64,000 bases of DNA, from the NCBI GenBank assembly GCA_011634665.1, contig WAEK01000013.1:728501-792500 (forward strand), given 5' to 3'. The DNA comes from Mortierella sp. BCC40632 (Eukaryota > Mortierellomycota > Mortierellomycetes > Mortierellales > Mortierellaceae). The translations under genes and the position numbers were made by a program. A model generated the notes under the pieces. It did not search any database. It worked only from the letters and a program-made list of their open reading frames with translations, and was not told the origin of the DNA. Shown piece after piece: positions 55,964 through 64,000 of the stretch. Numbering within the stretch: the stretch's first letter is position 1; every line of letters begins with the position of its first letter.

Positions 55964-57219
55964 TCAGATGTAAATCTCGACCATGTCGTCGTCACTCTCG
56001 ATGGAATCATGGGTCCGGCAGTGATCCCCTACGGTGCCACCGTATTGCCGTACTTTGCGCTCGGCAGCCTTGGCTCGGCTACGCAACTCGTCGTTCTCGG
56101 TCACTATCTCATGCATCATTTCGCCGTAGATAGAGACTTCCGTCTGGATCCACAAAAAAAAAAAAAAAAAAAAACGAGGGCGAGGGCATTTTGTTAGCAA
56201 GAACAATCACAATGCATAGAAGAAAAAAAATCAAGAGCTTCAAAACATGAGCACATTTACCTTGGCAGCTTGTGCTGCCTTCTCGAGAAGAAGACACTTT
56301 TCATTCGCCTGTTTCTCAAACTCGATCCAACTCTTTTGATGACTCTCCCGCTCTCGTTCCAGGTTCGACATCAGTTCTCTAATCCGTCCCTCCAAAAGAT
56401 GTGTCCTCTCTTCCAGAACCTTAAAGTCGGCTGATCGACGTTTATGAGAAGCAAGGGTCATGGGTCCATGTTGAACAAACGTTGCCGGTGCTGTTGTTGC
56501 CGTGGAATCCCAGCCTCCTTCGCCTTGATGATCCCCCTGTAGGGACCCTGATCCGTTCTTGTCCACAAGGAATGAGGTAGGTCCGGTGTATCCATCTTCG
56601 TATTCAAGGACAAGGAGTCTATTCCGAAGTCGGACCACTTCGTCCTGTGCATTACAAAGTGTTTCTTCCAACTCTTCAATCTAAACCCAACTCTGTTAGA
56701 TGCCATGCTTTCTTTCTTTCTTTCATTTTCCCTCTCCTCCGACTGTGGAAAGAATATAAAAAATCAAGGATGACGGTTCGTCTTATTACCTTGACCTGTT
56801 TGTCGAGACGTTCTTGCAGATATTCTTCTTGGAGGGTCATTTGGTCATTGTGGACCTTGGTTCGCCAAAGTAAAAAGTTTTCCTCCATCTTTACAACCTG
56901 TTCTTTGATCTGGTCGATTTCGTCTATTTCCATTTTTTTTTTTTTTTTTTAGCTGTTAGGCTGCGTCACAATTTTTTTTCTTCCCTTCTTTTCTTGTGCA
57001 TCATAGGTGAATCAAATTGAGAGACTCCCTTACCTATAAGTGTCTTTCGCTCACTCTCCAGTTGACTCTTTGTTTGTTCGAGTTCCCTCTGAAGAATGTT
57101 TGACTGTCGCTTTGAATGTGCTAATGCCGCATCTTTGTGAAGTATCGTGCAATAAAGCCGATCAATGTAGTCTCTCAATTCAGAGAGTGACCTCTGTATT
57201 TTTTTTTAAGAAAAAAAAA

Positions 57220-57260
<41 letters not shown>

Positions 57261-58995
57261 GGAATAGAGTCGTTAGAAAGATTGAGCTCCGCCCCCTTCA
57301 ATATTCAGAATCTGGTTAAACACACAAGCACGTTACATCTGCTTTCATAAATCCAGGATGATCCGTCAACTGCTTGTCGCTCAGTCCAAGGTACTGCGAA
57401 GGCGGTTGTTCTATCTTTCCTCCGAGATACAACGGTACTGAATCCACCTGGTGCTGAGACTGCGACACTAGTGGCACCACATATCGAGGAGAGAGTTAGA
57501 GATAAAGATAGAGAAAGAGAGAGAAAAAAAACTTGTTAGCAACTCTTTGCATCTCTCTTGCATATTCCAATAGATCATGCAACTTCTATAAAAAAAAGAG
57601 AGAGAGCCCTCTTTCCCCCTTACTTGCAGCAGCACTGGCAACAGCAGCTGCCACCTTGTTCAAAAAGGTAGAATGGATAGAGTCGGAACCTGGTCCAAAT
57701 GTTCCATGAGAAGGAGATCGAGTCGTGTATCCTCCCATCGCAGGCGACGGAGACCCTATCTCGCTCGGACTATTGTAAAACACCTCGGGGGAGGACAAGT
57801 CCACCTGGGCGGAAGGACCTGCACTCCCATAAAAGGCATCTATCTCTGTTGAGGACCCCGTCCGACTCCTTGTCGTCATTGAATAGGCAGACGATTTGAC
57901 CCAAGATCTCGGTTTGATTAAAATCTCTTCACTTGAGGAGGCTGCTTCCAGATCCGAGGGGGTCAAATCTGGGTAATGATGAGCATGAGAAGTATGCATG
58001 TTCAACGTGGGTAATGAGGCTCCGCTGGGCGATCCCGGGGATTCTTTTGGAGAAAACGGTTTCTTGCTCCGAAAGAATTCAAGTAAGGAGGGTCCACCCC
58101 GGAGTTGATACCATTGTAGACTCTTCCCCTGACGATGATGTGGTTGTTGACTCGAAGAGAGTTTCGACTTGCCCACTTTACCCTCACCTGCATGGACTTC
58201 TGCCTGCGAGAGATGCAATGCATCGAGTGGGAGGTCAATCGTAGTCTCATGCGCTGTGGTTGAGCCATTTGAACCGCGCGTCGGTAATGGAGGCTGCATA
58301 TGGTGGGGCGTCAGCACAGGTTTGAAAGTGGGCGTGGAGCCCCGTCGGCCGTTCGATGGTCCCTGATGGTGATTTCCTGCTGCTTCGACGGCTGCATATG
58401 CAGCCGAGAGCGAACTAGATCGGGGCTTTAAAGGCGGGGGCAAGGGGGTGATGGGCGTCGCCAGTCGAGGATAAGTTTGCTGCCGTCGATTGGCCGACGT
58501 GGCCTCATACTGCCCCGATGCTGCAGTAGCCTCATTATGTTGGGTGCTGTAGTCGCTTTCTCCAGACAGGGTTGCACTACTGTTGTTGTGATCGCTATAG
58601 GGTGTGCTGGAGGACAATGTAGGAACCGAGCTGGAACGATTTGTGGAGGCTGTTCGAGTAGTGTAAGAGCCAACATCTCCTGCTAGAGAGGCGTTGGTCT
58701 CCATGTCGGTGCCATCGTCCATGTCTAGCTCTTGTTTGTCTCCCCCAAGATGCTGTGACGAGTACTGATGATGATTTTCACGATCGTCCCAGGGCTGCTC
58801 GGCTCTTGGCTGATCTTCCACCAGTGCTGTGGACTGATAAGGTCGCTCTTGTCTCCACGGCCGTTTGTAGTGGCGCCGTGGTATCCTGGTCGAGTCTTCC
58901 GTCAACTCTGGCCAGCAACTTTCGTCATTCTGTTCATGCACCATGGTTTGACTCTTGTCCATGGACCGTGTGTCTATCCGAGTCATCTCGGCCAT
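55964..58995 (-). CDS. Ser-rich coiled-coil protein, unknown function
   Basis: Six exons on the minus strand: 58995..57624, 57467..57337, 57193..57034, 56923..56790, 56680..56261 and 56143..55964, all in phase; 798 residues. Start at MAEMTRIDTRSMD; the frame is open upstream without ATG, so an N-terminal exon is possible. Residues 1-455 are low-complexity Ser/Thr/Pro with short ordered parts (GGPSLLEFFRSKKPF). After QYLGLSDKQLTDHPGFM (about 485) the protein becomes coiled coil to the end (LSELRDYIDRLY, ILQRELEQTKSQLESER, MEENFLLWRTKV, LEERTHLLEGRIRELMSNLERE, RSRAKAAERKV). The plan suits a scaffold or cytoskeleton-linked protein. I do not recognise a named family. Confidence 0.75.
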
Positions 58996-60090
58996 TGTGT
59001 CCGACTGTTGGTAAAAGGTATCTTCCTGAGACTCCGTTGTACAGAATCTGGGTTGTTGGAGAGAGTTTGAAGATGAGAAGGAAATGAAAGAAGGGGTCGA
59101 TGTCGGGTTCGTCAAGTCAGGAGTGGAGCAGGTCTAGTTGGGAAGGGATGAAGAAGGGAGATGTGTGTGGTTCCAGAAGGTAGAGTTGGGAAGAAAGAAA
59201 GAGGCAAAAAGTTCTCTGGCCAGAGTAGGAAGAAGAGAAGAAGAAAAGGAAAAAGAAGCGACGCGACTTTAGGTTGATGCCAGACGGAGCGAGTAGCGCC
59301 CTGGCCTGGCGCCCCACTCTATCCAAGAGTATATATTCTCTCTCTCTCTTTCTCTTTCTCCGACCTTGTGCTACACATCATACGCACCCCTTCAAGGCTT
59401 CATACTGGAACGCAGGGCGGCACTGTCTTCGGCTCTTGGAATAAAGAAAGAGGCTCGAACAAAAGGGTCCTCTCGCCCCAGCGAAGCAGACGACCCGTGT
59501 ATTCATGCCTTTTCATGTTGATGACAGGACATGGATTCGTTTTTCTCTCATCAAGTCGCCTCCTGACATTATAGGATGCCTTCATTCGTCCTTGTACAAC
59601 CTAGAAATGCTGGTGCGAGTGGAATCCGTCTTGGATGGCATCAATCCGTTTGTGACCAGCTGATTAAGGAATAAATATTGGTCTCTCTGTCTCTCTGTCT
59701 CTCTCTCTCTCTTTCCCTTTTTTTTAATTTAAAATATATGCTGCTAAGGATGAAGCAATGCAAGGACTTTGCCATCTCCCATTCAACTCCAATGCTAGAA
59801 CGGTAAGAAAAAAAAAAAAAAAACAGGACAGTGACCCACGGTCTCATGGACACCTCTCCCTTCTCTTTGTAACTCAGCCACAGTGAGTATCACTCGATGA
59901 TATTTTATGCGTCTCTTGACCCTGCAACTTGCCCAGGGTTCGGTTTCGCCCATTGTATCGGAACTGCTTCCTTTCCTTCCTTACCCAGTTGAATACTAGA
60001 CTATCCATTCTGCTAATCTCTCTCTCTCTCTCTCTTTCTCTCTTTTATGCGTAGAAAAGTAGCCTTTTTATTCAGTCCTAAGAGAGAGTA
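58996..60090. other. Intergenic
   Basis: No supported gene. Part is 5' leader of the coiled-coil gene and 3' flank of the prenyltransferase. CT runs at about 59697-59713 and 60019-60034. Confidence 0.5.
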
Positions 60091-61263
60091 CTAGAGTCGG
60101 ACAATCGGGCTGTGCTGCAACTTTCCACGATGGGTCAAAAACTCTGTCAAGCGATCCCTTCTCTCGGCACAGATTTGATCCATCCCATCCCCTGAAACTA
60201 TCGCTGTTGAGGGTGTTTGACAGTTTTCCAGGTACAATCCCCTGAGTTGTGTGATGTCTTCTTGTGCTTCCACCTGTCTGGATTGAGCAATCGATCTGGC
60301 TCGGAGTTGGTATCGAAGCAGGGTTGGGAACAACCTCCAAAAGGTAAATTCAGGCCAATAACAATCAATAAACTCTACGTGGCAACTTTTGCTGCTCTGC
60401 CAAAGCATAAAGTCGCTCAGACGGATCTCTCCAGAGGTACGAATTAGTAGGTCCATTGGGGGGCATGAGCGTGTGTAGAGGGTATCTTCGAGGAGACTTG
60501 TCGTAATGTCACTGCAAACAGGAAAGAGGCGAGGGAGAGAGGGAAGGAGAGAAAGGGTGAGATATCTGTGGAAGCAAGCAGTAGAGAGCTTGGCTTATAT
60601 ACGTCGTCATTTCTTTTTTTGGACTTACTCAAGGTGTAGATCATTTGCCTTGACGCCATCGACAACCGAGCGACTGGCCATGGCTAGTTCTTCCCGTGCC
60701 GTGTATGAGAAACACAAGTTGAGGATGGCTCCGTTGTTGTTCCTGGTGAGCTCGACGGCAGTGAGGACAGCCTCACGGACATCGTCTGGCAAGAGGGAAA
60801 TGTCCCCCAGGATGCGCACACAAATATTATGCTTTTGAACAAGTTCGCTATGGGGTTTGATGATGTTGAAGAGAGAAGTAGAGTGCGTGCGTGTGCAAAG
60901 TAAAAGGTCTGAGTCAGATGGCTAGATACTCTCCAAGCACTAACTGCCTTTCCGCCATCATCTCTCTCTCCTTCTCTCTTGTAATGTATCATGGACATGT
61001 TGAGGCAGCGATTCTTTCTTTACCTGTTGTCGCTCAGCTCTAAGATTCTTGCCTTGAATAGGTCCATCAGGACTTGGACCTGATCTGAAGGACGTTTAAA
61101 GTTTTCGATACTAAAGGCGTAGGCCGTAACAACCTGCACGCCTAGTTCAAAGCATACTGCCAGAGTCTATGTAGCCAGGACAAATAAAGAATGAAAAGGT
61201 CAGCAGAGGGCATTGTTATTATATGGTGCAAACAAGGACCAGGGCGAAGGGAAGGAGAATGTG

Positions 61264-61324
<61 letters not shown>

Positions 61325-61561
61325 CAGAGAAGAATCAGAAGAGACTCGCTGCTGAGGTACCTCGATGAGAGCATCGTAGCCGAGATAGTAACCCTGTGTG
61401 GTTCCGACATTGAGTTTGCGGCCGTAGCGTCTGTTCCCGTCCATGATGAAGCCGACATGGCGAGGGATCTGGCCGCATTGTAGCACGTTGATGGCGAATC
61501 TGTGGGCGAGATTGTTGATGATGGATGTCATGATGTCGAAAGAGATGTGGTCGGTGCTCAT
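60091..61561 (-). CDS. Dehydrodolichyl diphosphate synthase (cis-prenyltransferase)
   Basis: Exons 61561..61361, 61166..61024, 60847..60629 and 60511..60091, in phase; 327 residues, typical. It elongates FPP with IPP to long-chain dehydrodolichyl diphosphate for dolichol, at the ER. Signature motifs in order: HVGFIMDGNRRYGRKL (catalytic Asp), GYYLGYDALIE, TAYAFSIENFKRP, VRILGDISLLP, LNLCFSYTAREEL, DLLIRTSGEIRLSDFMLWQS and EFIDCYWPEF. The RTSGExRLSxFxLWQ block and tail identify the DHDDS/Rer2 type catalytic subunit. In human DHDDS and yeast Rer2/Srt1 a NgBR/Nus1 partner is needed; none lies in this window. Intron 1 contains a (GA)n tract of about 29 units. Confidence 0.95.
61265..61323. repeat. 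(GA)n microsatellite in prenyltransferase intron 1
   Basis: About 29 GA units within the 61167-61360 intron. Confidence 0.95.
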
Positions 61562-62627
61562 CTCCGCCCCTCTATTTTTTTTTATAGCTTGGACTGCAAG
61601 CAGGTGCAAATTTTCAGGTGTCAGCTCAAGCGCTCAACCCGCATTTGGCCCGATCAAATTTGCCAGCGTGTAAAAAAATTATTCGGCGTGCGAGGAGAAT
61701 ATTCCTATCCATCATTTTCTCTCGATTGTTGGGGTCCAGATCATCCTCTTCGTAATAGAAATGGCTTTGGCCTAGATGCCTCCCCTGTTTGTATCCATAA
61801 AGTCCCTACTGACTTTGCGTGCGTTGGATAGTACTGTCGATATGCTGGGTCATTGTTTCTTGACCTCTCGACTCCTTGAAGTCCGACATGTGGCATTGTC
61901 CCTTAAGCCGAAAGGTTTCATAGCCAAATCTGTTAGTCAAAATCAAGGAAGGTCCAATCAACAAACTCTACGCCTCGACTCCAAAGAGCCGCAGCGGAGC
62001 CGGAGGATAGTTGGAGAGGAGATCAGGGCAGTGAAGGCGCAAAGGCGAGTCGAGTGCGAGTCGTTATTGGCACACTGCACGATCAAGGCACGCGATACAA
62101 ACGCAGCGGCGTGCATTGCCATTGCAGGGAGGTCATTGCTTCTATTGCTAGAACAACAGGCTCTCGCACCATTCAGCAGAGTGATGCGGCTTGGTTTAAA
62201 TATCAGTCTATTGGAGATAAGACACAAGTCTTTAGCATCCAAGGCACTTGCTGGGTGCAATGACGGCTCCTGTGGGGACCATGGTCCAGAATTCCCAGTT
62301 TCTGTTCGCCTTGTGTCAGCGGAATCCGGTCTTTTTCTAGGATTATTTGATTTGCATGTACCATAAAACTTCGCTTGTCAAGCAAATAATCTCAATGTCG
62401 TCGTAGGTTGGCAAGATGGCGCGTTACAACTGCAACCTTGAGTTCGAACAAATCATTGTTGCATTGCCTGGCAACGTTGAGCGAGACTCTACCATATTGT
62501 AGAGCAACTCTAGCTCAAATAAAATATACGGGCCAACTCCTACCTTCGCAGGAACAGACCCATTCTTCCTCGACTAAAACCCTGGCAACACCCATACTCC
62601 TCCACCACCCCTTACTTTCGGGCGAGA
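61562..62627. other. Intergenic
   Basis: Upstream of the prenyltransferase. A 197-codon plus-strand ORF (61776-62366) has no recognisable domain and a 101-codon ORF opposite it; I do not call a gene. Confidence 0.4.
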
Positions 62628-63180
62628 GTGGCGCGACATCAAGACTTGCGGGAAACTGTTAGCTTGGCAAGTATCTCACCCAACGTCTTCAGACAAAACA
62701 AATATATCCCAATAGTTACAGAGGAACTCGAGCGTCCCTGTGATGCCTCAGAAATCTACACTCTTAGATTTCTTCCCACCCAAGACATCTTGATGAGACA
62801 AAGAAAAAAAAATGGAGGGTCACCATGGAGCCATTTGCGGTTTGATCCTGACTGGGTCTTCTCTGGCGCTGTAGGACTGAACCATCCTACATTGTTGCTG
62901 CCGGAACAAGTCTTCGATAATTTGAGGGCCATGGATAGGCTCCATTTTATGTAATGGCTTGATGGTGAGGTGTCCAGGGCCAATCCCAAGTTGACCGCAC
63001 GATTCAAGTCTATGCTCCTCGGTAGTTCTTGGAAGAGTCCACTCGATGACCCTGGACGATCAGTCTCTGTTGGCGACATTCTCCTGTTAGCCGGCACCCA
63101 GTTGCTAGCCAACGGAACCTTGAGTGGTATTTTTAAAGATCTCAATCCATTTACGAAGACTATCAATTCATTCCTCAGGT
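62628..63180 (+). pseudogene. Probable gene relic with one in-frame stop
   Basis: One frame reads through protein-like sequence (SPNVFRQNKYIPIVTEELE, YTLRFLPTQDILMRQ, SPWSHLRFDPDWVFSGAVG, LLLPEQVFDNLRAMDRLHFM), meets TAA at 62952, and continues in the same frame (WLDGEVSRANPKLTARFK, RSVSVGDILLLAGTQLLANG, IFKDLNPFTKTINSFL) to a donor-like AGGTCC at 63178. A single point change (CAA to TAA) would explain the stop. No family recognised. A 136-codon ORF on the other strand (62756-63166) is a weaker alternative. Confidence 0.4.
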
Positions 63181-63185
63181 CCGAC

Positions 63186-63216
<31 letters not shown>

Positions 63217-64000
63217 AGGAATTGTTAGATATTATGAACAACGACAGCAATTCACTGTAACAAAAGGAAATACACACATGCACATGCAATAACTCATTTG
63301 GTTTCTTTCGCTTCAACTCATTGCGGAGATAATCGAAGTTATCCATTGAAAATTGTGTTTGAAGCTTGGAAAAAAGATAGCTTATTCGACTGTGCCAAGT
63401 TGCGAAGCTCCATTGTCTCCAGGACTTTGTTCTTTATCTTCTCTCCAGCTGGTGTTGAGAGGTATTCTCCATTTCATCTGTTTTTATTTTTTCCACTCTT
63501 ATTTTCGTGGATTATGCACGGTCCGTTGCATGGGGTTACTACGAAGGGAGCTGTTAATCCTCAAATAAGCAGCGCAAACTGAAGTCAAAAACAGGTGAAA
63601 CGTCGCAATAAGTATCTAGCATGGTCTTGAATAAAGATGTTTGCCAAAAAAATTGTTTCCTAACCTACTTGCTCGACCTCTATGAATGTTTGATAGGTCC
63701 ATCCTCACCATCAGAAGAAGCTGAGAAGCTGAGGCGATATTTCACTAGATCAAAATCTGTGGCATCACCACCACCATCCTCTTATTCAAATACTGTTACA
63801 TCTTCATTGGCAGTACCATTCTCAGCAGGTTCGTTCAGTGCAAGACTATTCTTAACATTATGGCTTCTATCTGAATACTGACCTGATACTCACAACAGCG
63901 CTACTTTACATACCGAATTAATGTAGACATTCACCAGCCTAGCAACCCTTTTGTTGTAGTCGGTGCTACCAACCAAACAACTACCAACACCTCTGTGTTT
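63181..64000. other. Right edge, no supported gene
   Basis: T tract at 63187-63210, then short ORFs. One at 63621-63881 ends in a Ser/Pro-rich segment and could be an exon of a gene running off the window; I cannot support it. Confidence 0.35.

Noticed and set aside
1..64000. CRISPR arrays, rRNA or tRNA genes
   Set aside because: No regularly spaced direct repeats, no rRNA-like blocks and no convincing tRNA T-loop/acceptor pairing seen by eye; a tRNA scan could still find a small gene.

Overview
This window is nuclear DNA of a filamentous fungus, most likely an early-diverging one of the Mortierella type (Mortierellomycotina). Short GT-AG introns interrupt most conserved genes. Homopolymer and CT/GA tracts are abundant between genes and inside introns. 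The gene set includes a DIRS-type retrotransposon, a long F-box/leucine-rich protein and a repeat-rich LRR protein, which fits this group. The lineage call is inference from recognised families; no rRNA or other marker is present.

Layout. 1-3 kb: a 5'-truncated mpaB/DUF2236 oxygenase (+) converges on a WBP4-like U1-C-type zinc-finger splicing factor (-). 3-5.5 kb: no intact gene. 5.5-12.4 kb: four tandem intronless genes (+), each encoding a small protein with one N-terminal membrane helix; the first three carry PPxY WW-domain ligands in the presumed cytosolic tail. 13-18.6 kb: a P-loop NTPase fragment, an 11-unit LRR gene and a stop-riddled relic (all -). 19-22 kb: a six-exon ACSS3-like short-chain acyl-CoA synthetase (-). 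24-27 kb: tandem paralogous two-domain GNAT acetyltransferases (+). 27-29 kb: fibrillarin (-). 32-39 kb: an ADCY10-like soluble adenylyl cyclase of eight exons (+). 39.6-42.7 kb: a TM9SF (EMP70) protein of nine exons (+). 44.2-48.4 kb: a DIRS element (-) with identical inverted terminal repeats and a perfect internal complementary region. 48.5-53 kb: an F-box protein and a small Cys-rich membrane protein (+). 53-54.6 kb: a ketopantoate reductase (PanE-like). 54.7-61.6 kb (-): a BTB-like protein, a Ser-rich coiled-coil protein and a cis-prenyltransferase (dehydrodolichyl diphosphate synthase). 62.6-64 kb: a probable relic.

How the genes relate. Most neighbours are unrelated housekeeping genes, as is normal for a fungus. 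Two groups look functionally linked: the membrane/PPxY cluster, whose members look like adaptors for a NEDD4/Rsp5-type WW-domain ubiquitin ligase, and the GNAT pair. The LRR gene, P-loop fragment and adjacent relic form a fast-evolving island. Exon boundaries were derived by hand from splice consensus, reading phase and family conservation.
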